DNA of 64,000 bases from Sulfurospirillum sp001602955 (GTDB taxonomy: Bacteria > Campylobacterota > Campylobacteria > Campylobacterales > Sulfurospirillaceae): NCBI GenBank assembly GCA_001602955.1, contig LVAC01000018.1, positions 1 through 64,000 on the forward strand. The letters run 5' to 3'. Positions 15,940-24,899 of this stretch are shown here, piece after piece (within the stretch, counting starts at the first letter, position 1; each line of letters opens with the position of its first letter). The notes under the pieces were generated by a model, which was not told where the DNA came from, ran no database searches, and worked only from the letters and a program-made list of their open reading frames with translations. Position numbers and translations under genes: made by a program.

Positions 15940-17265
15940 ATGAAATACCAAGAGTTGGTTTTACTGAACGATTTTTTACGCAACTATCGTAAGATCTCGT
16001 CCATTCATCGGGTAGACGATAGCGTGCTTCGCATCGTTTTCGAATCGGGAGAGCCTTTGTTTATCGACCTGTCTCGGAATGATTCGTACCTGTTTTACAA
16101 AAGCGATTTTAAACAATCCAAACGCTATAGCGCGCCTTTTGACGTCTTGTTGAACAAGCGTTTTGCCAATGCGACGATCGAGAAGATCGCGGTTGAAAAA
16201 AATAATCGGATTTTACGCTTACATGTCAAAGCAAGTTCCAGCTACAAAGCACTTTTAACCACCTTGCAGTTGGAGTTTACGGGACGCAATACCAACGCGA
16301 TTTTGTTGGACGAAAACGAAGTCGTGCTGGAAGCGTTACGGCACATCGACCCGAGCGTTTCGTTTCGAAGCGTTAAGGTGGGCGAAATTTTGGAAAAACT
16401 GCCGCCCAAAGAGATGAAAGAAAAGCCGTTTGTTTTGGAAGAGCCTTTTGAGGAGTATTTGAAACATGCGTATGAAAAAAGGTTACATGTCAAGCTTTTC
16501 GAGCTTAAAAATCAAAAAATCGCGCACTTACGCAAGAAAATCGAAACTTTAGTTACGGCAATCGAGGCATTGGAAAACGAAGAAGAGCTCTTAGCGCGAA
16601 GTACGCAGGCACAAACGCAAGCGTCGATCGTACTTGCCAATTTGCATGCGGTTAGGGCGTATCAAGAAAAAGTACGTTTGTACGATTTTGAGGGTAACGA
16701 AGTCGACATTGAATTGCCCTTGGCGCATTCGCCTCAGCACGCCGCCAATCTTTTGTTTAAAAAATCGAAAAAATTGCGACAAAAAGCACTTTCGATCCAT
16801 CGACAGCGTGAAAATCTCGAGGAGAAGAAGCTCTTTTTGGAACGTATGGTCAGTGTCGTCGATGCGGCGAGCGACGTGGAGGAAATCGGTATTTTGACGC
16901 CGAAAGTAACGAAAAGCAAACAAAAAGGGGACGATAAGAACTACGAGACGTTCTTTTTGGAAGGGTATCGCATTTTGCTCGGCAAAAACGAGAAAGGCAA
17001 TATCGCGCTTTTGCAAGAGGCGAAAAAGAGCGATATTTGGTTACATGTCAAGGACGTTCCGTCCGCACATGTCATTATTTGTACCGAAAAACAGAGCGTT
17101 CCGGAGACGGTTTTGGTCTTTGCCGCGAAGGTGTGCGTTGATTTTAGCATGACGCAAAAGGGCGGTTATTTAGTCGATTATACCCCGCGCAAAAACGTCA
17201 AACCGTATGATGGAGCAAATGTTGCTTATGAAACGTATCAGACCTTAAAGATTTACAAAGCATAA
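15940..17265 (+). CDS. rqcH: RqcH/NFACT-family ribosome quality-control protein
   Basis: 441 residues, shorter than the about 570 of Bacillus RqcH. It has an NFACT-N domain (about 1-180, TLQLEFTGRNTNAILLDEN), a long coiled coil (about 185-310, IAHLRKKIETLVTAIEALENE) and a C-terminal NFACT-R/DUF814 domain (YETFFLEGYRILLGKNEKGN...DIWLHVKDVPSAHVII). Homologues bind stalled 50S subunits and recruit Ala-tRNA to tag nascent chains. It is the last gene of its operon. Three TTACATGTCA motifs occur in it (16219, 16483, 17041), each reading LHVK. Confidence 0.9.
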   Translation: MKYQELVLLNDFLRNYRKISSIHRVDDSVLRIVFESGEPLFIDLSRNDSYLFYKSDFKQSKRYSAPFDVLLNKRFANATIEKIAVEKNNRILRLHVKASSSYKALLTTLQLEFTGRNTNAILLDENEVVLEALRHIDPSVSFRSVKVGEILEKLPPKEMKEKPFVLEEPFEEYLKHAYEKRLHVKLFELKNQKIAHLRKKIETLVTAIEALENEEELLARSTQAQTQASIVLANLHAVRAYQEKVRLYDFEGNEVDIELPLAHSPQHAANLLFKKSKKLRQKALSIHRQRENLEEKKLFLERMVSVVDAASDVEEIGILTPKVTKSKQKGDDKNYETFFLEGYRILLGKNEKGNIALLQEAKKSDIWLHVKDVPSAHVIICTEKQSVPETVLVFAAKVCVDFSMTQKGGYLVDYTPRKNVKPYDGANVAYETYQTLKIYKA

Positions 17266-17371
17266 ATTCCGACTCGCAAGAGTCGTATCGGGGAAAAAGA
17301 GCAATTCACGTGCCGTAGCGGCTGAAACGGGGGCGTTTTAAAATGCCCGTTACACGCATTGGGAGGCGAAC

Positions 17372-17692
17372 ATGGCGGTAGGTCCCATCGGTAGTCTGAT
17401 TTACGCAAATCAGATGATGCATATTCAAGCCTCGAAAGAGGCGGATTATAATAGCAGTGCGCAGATGCAGCAAACCTTGGCGGCGGCGATGCAAAACGAA
17501 AAAGAAGAGGTCGTTCAAGAAGTGCGCCCTGCCGAAGAGAGTTACAAGATCGATCCTGAAAACGAGCATGAGCGTCAAAAGAGCGACGAAGAGCAAGAAG
17601 AGCAGGCGCAACACCGCGAAGAACATGCCAAAGAGTCCAAAGAGGAAGAAGAGGTGCCGTTGCATCAAGGCCTTTTGGATGTCAAAGCTTAA
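17372..17692 (+). CDS. small charged protein of unknown function
   Basis: 106 residues. A short N-terminal part (MAVGPIGSLIYANQMMHIQ) is followed by a long, very acidic and glutamine-rich tail (KSDEEQEEQAQHREEHAKES) that is probably disordered or helical. No family recognised. GGGAGG lies before the ATG. The tail also codes in other frames, but this frame has the ribosome-binding site. Whether it relates to cdsA downstream is unknown. Confidence 0.65.
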   Translation: MAVGPIGSLIYANQMMHIQASKEADYNSSAQMQQTLAAAMQNEKEEVVQEVRPAEESYKIDPENEHERQKSDEEQEEQAQHREEHAKESKEEEEVPLHQGLLDVKA

Positions 17693-17707
17693 CTTCACGT
17701 CCGCTTT

Positions 17708-17715
17708 GCTATGAT
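17708..17715 (+). promoter_or_regulatory. extended -10 promoter for cdsA-dxr
   Basis: TTGCTATGAT (TATGAT at 17710-17715) lies 32 bases before the cdsA start. It is the same TGnTATnAT type as other promoters in the window. Confidence 0.5.
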
Positions 17716-17747
17716 TCGTGAACATAAAATCGACATAAAGAGTACTT

Positions 17748-18512
17748 ATGAACTTTAAAACGTTGTACGAAAGCAATAAAGAGCGCGTCGTCACGGGATT
17801 TGGCCTCTTGGCACTCGCCGCCGTGATCGCTTTTGTCAATAGTACGCTATTGACGTGGGCCATTTTGGGTGTGATGTATCTGTTCGCGTTTCATGAAGCG
17901 ATGGCACTTTTTAACGTGAAAGACGTGAAGCTTTACGTTTATGCCGTCGTATTGTGGCTTGCGGCGTTTTTCTACCCGAACCCCGACGATTTGGTGTACC
18001 TCTCTCTCGTGCTTTATCTAGCGGTGATGGCGTACCGTAAAGAGGTCGATTATAAACTCCTCGCACCGTTTTTTTACCCTTCGATTTCGATGTTGTTTTT
18101 GTATACGCTCTACCATGATTTCGGCATGAGTGTTTTAATTTGGTTGGTGATTATCGTAGCGTTAACGGATACGGGAGCGTATTTTGTCGGTAAAAGTATC
18201 GGTAAGACGCCTTTTAGTGCGACTTCTCCGAACAAAACATGGGAAGGCTTTTTCGGCGGCGTAGGCATCGCAACCGTCGCCGGAGCGTTGTACGGCACGC
18301 TTTTCGTACCCTTATGGCTCTCGTTGGCGATTGCGTTACTCAGCTCGGTTGCGGCGATCTTCGGCGATCTTTTCGAAAGTTACCTCAAGCGTGAAGCGGG
18401 CGTGAAAGACAGCGGCACGTTGTTTCCCGGACACGGCGGAATGCTAGACCGCTTGGACGGTTACCTTTTCGGCGGCGTCGTGATGGTGATTTTACTTCGA
18501 GGACTCGCATAG
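17748..18512 (+). CDS. cdsA: CdsA, phosphatidate cytidylyltransferase
   Basis: 254 residues with about seven transmembrane helices. The family signature is in the last third: SPNKTWEGFFGG near 162 and GDLFESYLKREAGVKDSG...PGHGGMLDRLD near 210-238. The enzyme makes CDP-diacylglycerol from phosphatidic acid and CTP at the inner membrane, the entry to all phospholipids. dxr starts immediately after its stop codon, so the two are one operon, as in many bacteria. Confidence 0.96.
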   Translation: MNFKTLYESNKERVVTGFGLLALAAVIAFVNSTLLTWAILGVMYLFAFHEAMALFNVKDVKLYVYAVVLWLAAFFYPNPDDLVYLSLVLYLAVMAYRKEVDYKLLAPFFYPSISMLFLYTLYHDFGMSVLIWLVIIVALTDTGAYFVGKSIGKTPFSATSPNKTWEGFFGGVGIATVAGALYGTLFVPLWLSLAIALLSSVAAIFGDLFESYLKREAGVKDSGTLFPGHGGMLDRLDGYLFGGVVMVILLRGLA

Positions 18513-19580
18513 ATGGTCATACTAGGCTCTACCGGCTCTATCGGCGTCAATGCGCTGATCATTGCGGAGCGTTTTAACGTTTACGTCGAAGCGTTGGTTG
18601 CCGGAAAAAATATCGCGCTTTTGAACGAACAAATCGAAAAATTTCATCCCGAATACGTTGCTATCAGCGATCCTAACGATCGCCCTTTCGTAAAACACGC
18701 GCACGTGTTTGTCGGCAAAGAGGGGATTTTGGAGCTCTTGGGCAAATGCAAAAGCCACATCGTTTTGAACGCGTTGGTCGGCTTTGTCGGTTTGGCTCCG
18801 AGTATCGAAGCGTTGCGTTTGGGTAAGCAACTTGCCCTTGCCAATAAAGAATCCTTGGTCGTAGCGGGGCACCTTTTGGATACCGCGCGTATTACGCCGA
18901 TCGATAGCGAGCACTTCGGTTTATGGTATTTGCAGGGCAAACGTCCCGTAACGCGGATGATGATTACCGCAAGCGGCGGCGCGTTTCGCGATACGCCGTT
19001 GGAAGCTTTGCCTCACATGTCGTTTCAAGACGCGCTCAAACACCCCAATTGGAGTATGGGTGCGAAAATTACGATCGATAGTGCTAGTATGACCAATAAG
19101 CTCTTCGAACTGTTAGAAGCCCGTTGGCTTTTCGGATGCGAGCAACTTGACGCAATGATCGAACCTAGCTCGCTGATTCATGCTTTCGTGAGCTTTAAAG
19201 ACGGCAGTACGACCGCACACTTGGCGCAAGCGGATATGAAACTTCCTATCGCGTTTGCGATGTTGGGCGAAATCAAAGAAGAGATACTCCCTCCGCTTGA
19301 TTTGAGTACGCTTCAGGGCTTTTCGTTCCAAGCGATCGATCCGAGGCGTTATCCGATCTGGGAAATTAAAGAGGAAATTTTAGCCAATCCCACACGAGGC
19401 GTCGTGATTAACGCCGCCAACGAAGTGGGCATTACGAAATTTTATAACCGCGAAATTAACATCGTCGAGTTGGCGGAATTGAGTAAAAAAGCCTTTTTCC
19501 GTTTTAAAGAGGTTTCGCCGAGCAATTTACAAGAAGTTTTTGAAATCGATCGGGAAGTACGGGCTTTTTGTTTACGCTAA
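18513..19580 (+). CDS. dxr: Dxr, 1-deoxy-D-xylulose 5-phosphate reductoisomerase
   Basis: 355 residues. It opens with the NADPH loop MVILGSTGSIGVNAL, and has ANKESLVVAGHL near 110, TASGGAFRDTPLE near 150, DSASMTNKLFELLEARWLFG near 190 and NAANEVGITKF near 305. Dxr makes 2-C-methyl-D-erythritol 4-phosphate in the non-mevalonate isoprenoid pathway. The start has no linker after cdsA, so translation is coupled. Confidence 0.96.
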   Translation: MVILGSTGSIGVNALIIAERFNVYVEALVAGKNIALLNEQIEKFHPEYVAISDPNDRPFVKHAHVFVGKEGILELLGKCKSHIVLNALVGFVGLAPSIEALRLGKQLALANKESLVVAGHLLDTARITPIDSEHFGLWYLQGKRPVTRMMITASGGAFRDTPLEALPHMSFQDALKHPNWSMGAKITIDSASMTNKLFELLEARWLFGCEQLDAMIEPSSLIHAFVSFKDGSTTAHLAQADMKLPIAFAMLGEIKEEILPPLDLSTLQGFSFQAIDPRRYPIWEIKEEILANPTRGVVINAANEVGITKFYNREINIVELAELSKKAFFRFKEVSPSNLQEVFEIDREVRAFCLR

Positions 19581-19625
19581 ATTTCAAAAATCGTGTGTGA
19601 AAAAATCTATCGCAAAGAGGTGTGA

Positions 19626-20879
19626 ATGCTAAGTCGTACCGACTATAACTTTCGGCTTAAAGACAGTATTATCGGGCTTCAGTTCTTATTTGTTGCCTTT
19701 GGGGCATTGGTGTTGGTGCCGATTCTCACGGGGCTTGATCCTAACGTGGCGTTGTTTACCGCGGGGCTTGGAACGCTTTTGTTTCAATTGACGACGCGCG
19801 AGCAAATTCCTCCGATCTTTCTTGCTTCGTCTTTCTCGTTTATTGCTCCGATTATCTACGGACTCAAAACGTGGGGCTTACCCGGAACGTTATGCGGTCT
19901 TGCGGCGGCGGGACTTTTCTATCTTTTTCTGAGCATTCTCGTTCGCTTAAAAGGAACGGAATTTTTGCATAAAATTTTTCCGGCGGTCGTCGTCGGCCCC
20001 GTCATTATGACGATCGGCTTAATTCTCTCTCCGGTGGCGGTCAATATGGCGATGGGAAAAACGGGAGACGGAGCTATCGTTCTCGTGCCGCTCCATCAAG
20101 CGATGGCGGTTTCTTCTGCGGCATTGTTGGTGACGTTGCTGGTAGCACTTTTGGGCAAAGGCGTGCTTCGGTTATTGCCTATTTTATGCGGTATCGTTGC
20201 GGGGTATAGCGTTTCTTTGTTTTTAGGTATCGTCAATTTTGACGCGGTTGCCAAAGCTGCGTGGTTTGCGATTCCCCATTTCGTGTTTCCCGAATGGAAC
20301 GCGGAAGCGATCATCTATATTTTACCGATAGCCATCGCTCCGGCGGTCGAGCATGTCGGCGGTATTTTGACGATCAGCAACGTGACGAAGACGGATTATT
20401 TGAAAAAACCGGGTTTAAAAACGACGCTTTTGGGCGATGCGATCGCCACAAGCGCGGCTTCGTTGCTCGGAGGACCGCCGAATACGACTTATTCTGAAGT
20501 GACGGGAGCCGTGACCATCACGAAAGCGTTTAATCCCGCGATTATGACGTGGGCGGCGATTTTTGCGATCGTTTTGGCATTCGTCGGAAAACTCGGCGGA
20601 CTTTTGGCGACGATCCCCGTTCCCGTTATGGGCGGTATTTTACTGTTGCTTTTCGGTATTATCGCTTCTATCGGTATCGGAACGATGGTGCGGGAGAAAG
20701 TCGATATGAACAATCCGCGCAATATGATTATCGTCTCGATGATCTTAGTCCTTGCCATCGGCGGCATGGTCGTCGATATGGGCGGCGTCGCGTTTAGCGG
20801 TATCGGTTTAGGTGCGATCGCGGGCATCGTACTCAACTTGGTTTTGCCGCAAGGGCATTATACGAACGAACACGAATAA
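19626..20879 (+). CDS. NCS2-family uracil/xanthine permease
   Basis: 417 residues, about 12-14 transmembrane segments. Family blocks are GLQFLFVAFGALVLVPILTGL near 20, the substrate-site region PIAIAPAVEHVGGILTISN near 240 (Glu in the middle), and GDAIATSAASLLGGPPNTTYSE near 275. The sequence is closest in look to the UraA (uracil-proton symport) branch, but the exact base carried cannot be fixed. RBS AAGAGG. The next transporter gene starts 15 bases later. Confidence 0.92.
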   Translation: MLSRTDYNFRLKDSIIGLQFLFVAFGALVLVPILTGLDPNVALFTAGLGTLLFQLTTREQIPPIFLASSFSFIAPIIYGLKTWGLPGTLCGLAAAGLFYLFLSILVRLKGTEFLHKIFPAVVVGPVIMTIGLILSPVAVNMAMGKTGDGAIVLVPLHQAMAVSSAALLVTLLVALLGKGVLRLLPILCGIVAGYSVSLFLGIVNFDAVAKAAWFAIPHFVFPEWNAEAIIYILPIAIAPAVEHVGGILTISNVTKTDYLKKPGLKTTLLGDAIATSAASLLGGPPNTTYSEVTGAVTITKAFNPAIMTWAAIFAIVLAFVGKLGGLLATIPVPVMGGILLLLFGIIASIGIGTMVREKVDMNNPRNMIIVSMILVLAIGGMVVDMGGVAFSGIGLGAIAGIVLNLVLPQGHYTNEHE

Positions 20880-20894
20880 ATTAAAGGAAGAGGA

Positions 20895-22226
20895 ATGGAG
20901 TTGATTGAAAAAATCGTATCGACGCTCTCAGGTATCGTCTGGGGAGCACCGATGTTGGTTTTACTCGTCGGAACAGGGCTTTATTTGACGATTATTTTAA
21001 AAGGCATGCAATTTTGGGCATTACCGCATGCCATGAAGTTGATTTTCCACAAAGAACATGACGGCGAAGGCGAAATTAGCCATTTTGCGGCATTGATGAC
21101 GGCACTTGCCGCCACGGTCGGTATCGGAAATATCGTAGGTGTTGCAACCGCGATTTCCCTTGGCGGACCGGGTGCGGTTTTTTGGATGTGGATGACGGGT
21201 CTTGTGGGTATGGCGACCAAATATTCCGAAGCGGTTTTAGCGGTAAAATACCGCCAAAAAGGGCATCACCACGGCTTTAAAGGCGGACCGATGTACTATT
21301 TGACCTACGGATTAAATATGCCCAAACTCGGTATGGCGTTTGCTATTTTTACGGCGTTGGCGGCATTCGGTATCGGTAATATGACGCAAGCCAATGCAGT
21401 AGCGACGCTTTTGGATACGCAAATGGGTATACCGACATGGATTACGGGTGTTGTGCTTTTAACGTTGACGGCCGTCGTTATTTTGGGCGGTATCAAATCC
21501 ATCGGTAATTTTACTTCTTTCTTGGTTCCGTTTATGATTGTGGTGTACGTTACGGTTTCGTTGGTGATTTTATGTATGAACCTTGACAAATTACCGCATG
21601 CGTTGAGTCTGATTTTTTACCATGCTTTTAATCCGATAGCCGCAGGCGGCGGATTTGTGGGTGCGACGATGGCGGCGGCAATTCGCTACGGCGTAGCGCG
21701 CGGCGTTTTTTCGAACGAATCGGGTTTGGGTTCTGCCCCGATTGCGGCGGCAGCGGCAAAAACGAACGATCCGGTACGCCAATCGCTGGTCAGTATGACG
21801 CAAACGTTTATCGATACGTTGGTGGTTTGTACGATGACGGCACTGATTATTTTGATTTCCCCGTTTTGGGAACAAGGCGTAAGTCCCGGCGTGATTACGA
21901 TGCAAAGTTTTACGATGTATCTTGGTTCGTTCGGAACGATTGTCGTCGTTCTTTCGACGGCGTTGTTTGCGTATTCGACAATTTTGGGATGGAGTTATTA
22001 CGGTGAAAAAGCGTTTGAATATATCTTCGGCGAGCGTTTTATTCGGTTGTACCGCGTTTTGTTTATTGCAGGCGTTATGGTCGGTTCGATGATGAAACTG
22101 GAGTTCGTGTGGAATTTTTCGGACTTGATGAACGGTATGATGGCGATTCCGAACTTGATTGCCCTTTTATTGCTTTCCAAAGTCATCTCGTCTGAAACCA
22201 ATCGTTATTTTACGAGTAGAAAATAG
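20895..22226 (+). CDS. AGCS-family sodium/alanine-glycine symporter
   Basis: 443 residues with about 10-11 transmembrane helices. Typical blocks are ALAATVGIGNIVGVATAISLGGPGAVFWMW near 75-100, KGGPMYYLTYGL near 130 and GVARGVFSNESGLGSAPIAAAAA near 270 (given in pieces; these form the sodium and amino acid sites). It imports alanine or glycine with Na+. AAAGGAAGAGG precedes the ATG. It probably shares a transcript with the permease before it. Confidence 0.94.
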   Translation: MELIEKIVSTLSGIVWGAPMLVLLVGTGLYLTIILKGMQFWALPHAMKLIFHKEHDGEGEISHFAALMTALAATVGIGNIVGVATAISLGGPGAVFWMWMTGLVGMATKYSEAVLAVKYRQKGHHHGFKGGPMYYLTYGLNMPKLGMAFAIFTALAAFGIGNMTQANAVATLLDTQMGIPTWITGVVLLTLTAVVILGGIKSIGNFTSFLVPFMIVVYVTVSLVILCMNLDKLPHALSLIFYHAFNPIAAGGGFVGATMAAAIRYGVARGVFSNESGLGSAPIAAAAAKTNDPVRQSLVSMTQTFIDTLVVCTMTALIILISPFWEQGVSPGVITMQSFTMYLGSFGTIVVVLSTALFAYSTILGWSYYGEKAFEYIFGERFIRLYRVLFIAGVMVGSMMKLEFVWNFSDLMNGMMAIPNLIALLLLSKVISSETNRYFTSRK

Positions 22227-22236
22227 GACGTTTTGA

Positions 22237-23358
22237 ATGTTTCGCCTCTCCTTTGCCTTGGCCGCCGTTGCGGTTTTAACGTTGATCAACGTCTATACGT
22301 ATCGGAGGTTTTTACGACGTTTAGAGCTTTTCGCGCGCTTGGGCAAAGGTATGATGTGGGGGACGATTGCGGTAACGCTTTGCGAAATTCTCTATTTCGC
22401 GGTGTTACGCCTCGATGCCCTCAATCCGCTTCTTTTCGGTCTTTTTTCGTCGCTCGTCGGCATTTCGTTTATGCTCTTTTGCGTGGCGATCGTGTACGAT
22501 CTGGTGCATGTTCCGTATGCCAAAATTCCGCACGATTATTCCAGACGTCTTTTTCTCAAAACGGTGCTCGACGTAACGATGTTGCTTTTGGCGTTTTCGT
22601 ATATGTTCAAAGGCTTTATCAACGGCTTTAAAGCACCCGTTTTGAACGAAAAAGAGGTTTTCATCGACGGATTGGGCGAGCCATTGAGTATCGTACAGTT
22701 AAGCGACGTGCATTTGGGCAAAAGCTTGGGCAAAGCGTTTTTGGACGATTTGGTCTTACGTATCAATTCGTTGGATGCGGATATTGTCGTTATTACGGGC
22801 GATTTGGTCGATATGCCCGTCTCCAAAATCGGCGATCAACTGGAGAGTTTACGAACGCTAAAGAGCCGTTTCGGGGTCTATTTCGTTCCGGGCAATCATG
22901 AGTACTTTTACGGGGTGCATACGATTATGGAGCGTTTGGAAGCTTTAGGCGTCACGGTGCTGAAAAACCGATCGGTTCTTATCGATGGGCGCATCAATCT
23001 GGTGGGCGTAACCGATATGATGGGAAAACGTTTTGATTTTTTGCCGCCCGATTTACCGCAAGCTTTCTTACATGTCAGAAACGATTTACCGACGGTTTTG
23101 CTCTCGCATCAACCTAAAATCGTTCAAGACCTTACCGATGAAAAGGTCGACTTGATCATTAGCGGGCATACGCACGGCGGGCAGATTTTCCCGTTTGGGC
23201 TTTTGGTGCTTTTAGATCAGCCCTACTTAAGCGGTTTGTACCGTCATTCCGCCCGTACGCAGGTTTTCGTGAGTAACGGAGCGGGGTATTGGGGTCCGCC
23301 GGTACGCGTGATGGCACCGAGCGAGATCGTTACATTAAGGTTAAAGGCAAAGGTATGA
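22237..23358 (+). CDS. membrane-anchored metallophosphoesterase
   Basis: 373 residues. The N-terminal third has about four transmembrane helices (to about 135). The catalytic domain follows: QLSDVHLGKS near 155, ITGDLVDMP near 188, PGNHEYFYG near 222, and SGHTHGGQIFPFG near 310, the five metal-binding blocks of calcineurin-like phosphoesterases of the YkuE group. Substrate unknown; YkuE-like enzymes are suspected to act on lipid-linked phosphates. The stop overlaps the start of the lipoprotein gene (ATGA). Confidence 0.93.
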   Translation: MFRLSFALAAVAVLTLINVYTYRRFLRRLELFARLGKGMMWGTIAVTLCEILYFAVLRLDALNPLLFGLFSSLVGISFMLFCVAIVYDLVHVPYAKIPHDYSRRLFLKTVLDVTMLLLAFSYMFKGFINGFKAPVLNEKEVFIDGLGEPLSIVQLSDVHLGKSLGKAFLDDLVLRINSLDADIVVITGDLVDMPVSKIGDQLESLRTLKSRFGVYFVPGNHEYFYGVHTIMERLEALGVTVLKNRSVLIDGRINLVGVTDMMGKRFDFLPPDLPQAFLHVRNDLPTVLLSHQPKIVQDLTDEKVDLIISGHTHGGQIFPFGLLVLLDQPYLSGLYRHSARTQVFVSNGAGYWGPPVRVMAPSEIVTLRLKAKV

Positions 23359-23894
23359 GATTTTTTTGGATCATCGCTTGCGTGGTTTTCTTTGCCGGAT
23401 GCAGCGCGAAAGTCGAGGGCTTACATGTAGAGCCGCAAAACGTGGCACAATTAACGTCGGACTTACAAGCGTTGGGTGATAACGTCGAGTATAGCGAAGC
23501 GCGTCTTTTTGCTTATGAAGCGTTGTCGTATCCGCAAACTTTGGCGGAGCGTTACGGCTTAGTCTATCCTCCTACACTTCACAATCTTTTAATCAATACG
23601 GGACTGAAAGAGCGTGGACTTTGCTATCAATGGAGCGAAGATATGATGGCGCATCTGAAAGGCTTGCACCTTCAAAGTTTCGATTTACGTTGGGGTGTTG
23701 CGAATAAAGGCGAGTTAAACGAACATAATTCAGTGGTTGTCGTAGCCAAAGGCGGCACGTTTCAAACGGGTATTTTAATCGACCCTTGGCGACATTCGGG
23801 CGTGTTGTATTGGGCGAAAGTCTCGGACGATCCGGAATACCGATGGGTTGAAAATCTCTCTCGTAGCCGATATTTCGGTACGGTTAAGCAGTAA
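23355..23894 (+). CDS. lipoprotein of unknown function
   Basis: 179 residues. The signal MRFFWIIACVVFFAGC ends in a lipobox (FAGC), so the protein is lipid-anchored. The mature part has paired patterns like LFAYEALSYPQTLAERYG and LLINTGLKERGLCYQWSEDM but no family I can name. The start overlaps the phosphoesterase stop by 4 bases, which suggests the two products work at the same membrane. A TTACATGTAG motif at 23421-23430 codes LHVE. Its 3' end overlaps the convergent methyltransferase by 11 bases. Confidence 0.82.
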   Translation: MRFFWIIACVVFFAGCSAKVEGLHVEPQNVAQLTSDLQALGDNVEYSEARLFAYEALSYPQTLAERYGLVYPPTLHNLLINTGLKERGLCYQWSEDMMAHLKGLHLQSFDLRWGVANKGELNEHNSVVVVAKGGTFQTGILIDPWRHSGVLYWAKVSDDPEYRWVENLSRSRYFGTVKQ

Positions 23895-24495
23895 GGTTTT
23901 TTTTCAGAATAATACGAATCACGCTGGCACGTCCGACATGTTGCGTGCCTTCGTTGAGCATCACGATCTCTTGAGAGAGCTTGAGCACTTTGCACGGCAA
24001 GCGTTTAATCCAAGCGATAATCGCATTAATATCGTACAGTAACAGTGCGTTTTTTGGACCCCCGCTGTTGAAGTGAATTTGACTTTCGCTGAAAAGTTCG
24101 GCAATAAAAATTCCCTCCGGAGCCAATGCGGCAACGGCTTTTTCAAAAAGCATCATCTGCTCGTTTTTTGCCAAATCCAAATAGGTGCAAACGACCGCAT
24201 CGTAGATGGGCTCTGGCTGCCAATATTCTAAAAGGGTATGACGTGTTTTGATCGCGACATAGTGCTCTTTGGCGCGTTTTCGCAGTTTGGCAAGCGCGAC
24301 GTCGGAAGCGTCAAGAGCTTCGACGTTTAAACCCAAATCGGCAAGGTAGACCGCATTGCGACCTTCGCCTTCTCCTAAACAGATGCACCGTTTAGCGTGC
24401 ACTAAGAGGTCGACATGTTCTTTGATAAAAGCATTGGGCGTTTCACCGTAGATCATTTGGGGTGTTTGAAATTTTTCATTCCAAAATGCTTGCAT
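23884..24495 (-). CDS. class I SAM-dependent methyltransferase, TehB-like
   Basis: 203 residues. It has the SAM-binding block CICLGEGEGRNAVYLADLG (usual GxGxG as GEGEG) and VEALDASDVALAKL, with PIYDAVVCTYLDL after it. The opening (FWNEKFQTPQMIYGETPN) matches the TehB/thiopurine-type methyltransferase branch. Substrate not known. Promoter may be the TACAAT on the minus strand at 24527-24522. Confidence 0.88.
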   Translation of the reverse strand: MQAFWNEKFQTPQMIYGETPNAFIKEHVDLLVHAKRCICLGEGEGRNAVYLADLGLNVEALDASDVALAKLRKRAKEHYVAIKTRHTLLEYWQPEPIYDAVVCTYLDLAKNEQMMLFEKAVAALAPEGIFIAELFSESQIHFNSGGPKNALLLYDINAIIAWIKRLPCKVLKLSQEIVMLNEGTQHVGRASVIRIILKKNLTA

Positions 24496-24565
24496 CGACT
24501 TCCTTTTGTGACGTTAAAATTATTGTAACACAATTTAAATCAATGCAATCCTTTTTGAAGTACGT

Positions 24566-24571
24566 TATACT
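24566..24571 (+). promoter_or_regulatory. candidate -10 box for the triple RNA leader
   Basis: TATACT at 24566-24571 would start a transcript near 24578, giving a leader of about 320 bases before the gene at 24900. No good -35 box. Confidence 0.4.
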
Positions 24572-24600
24572 CAACTTCTCACAAAATGAGTTTTACAGAA

Positions 24601-24878
24601 AAAAAAGCACCGAAGGTGCGCGGGCACTCCGTCTTGGAGAACCCAGCGTTAGCATAGCTTTTAGAGCTTAGCTCTAAAGGCGTGTTAAAGATAAAAAAGC
24701 ACCGAAGGGTGCGCGGGCACTCTGCCGAAGAGAACTCAGCGTTAGCGTAGCTTTTAGAGCTTAGCTTTAAAAGCGTGTTAAAGATCAAAAAGTACCGAAG
24801 GGTGCGCTGGCACTCTGCGTGAGAGAACCCAGTGTTAACGCAGTCTTTGGAGCTTTGCTCTAAAGGCGTGTCAAAGAT
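24601..24878 (+). ncRNA. three tandem structured RNA units in the leader of the FmdE-like gene
   Basis: Three head-to-tail units of 92-93 bases (24601-24692, 24693-24785, 24786-24878) fill most of the 404-base gap. Each can fold into three hairpins, in unit 1 at 24607-24619, 24622-24644 and 24660-24678. The middle stem changes from CTCC/GGAG (unit 1) to CTCT/AGAG (units 2 and 3), a compensatory change. Four other differences turn normal pairs into G-U pairs, and all four are allowed only if the plus strand is the RNA. Each unit ends with GTGTTAAAGAT or GTGTCAAAGAT and an A run; a shortened fourth start (AAAAACACCAAAGG) supplies the ribosome-binding site of the next gene. No known riboswitch class recognised. 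Confidence 0.75.
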
Positions 24879-24899
24879 AAAAACACCAAAGGAGTCACC

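Noticed and set aside
17270..17285. Hairpin CGACTC-GCAA-GAGTCG after rqcH as terminator
   Set aside because: The stem is short and no T run follows on the plus strand.
17441..17714. Lys/Arg-rich alternative frame over the small charged gene
   Set aside because: It has no ribosome-binding site; the acidic frame starting at 17372 has GGGAGG and an ATG.
24579..24788. Minus-strand open frame coding for a repeated 31-residue peptide
   Set aside because: It exists because the RNA unit is 93 bases, a multiple of three. It has no ribosome-binding site, and the base changes follow RNA pairing rather than codons.
24601..24878. CRISPR array or minus-strand tandem terminators
   Set aside because: The whole 93 bases repeat with no unique spacers, so it is not CRISPR. 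On the minus strand hairpin 1 plus the T run looks like a terminator, but the other stems would have A-C mismatches there.
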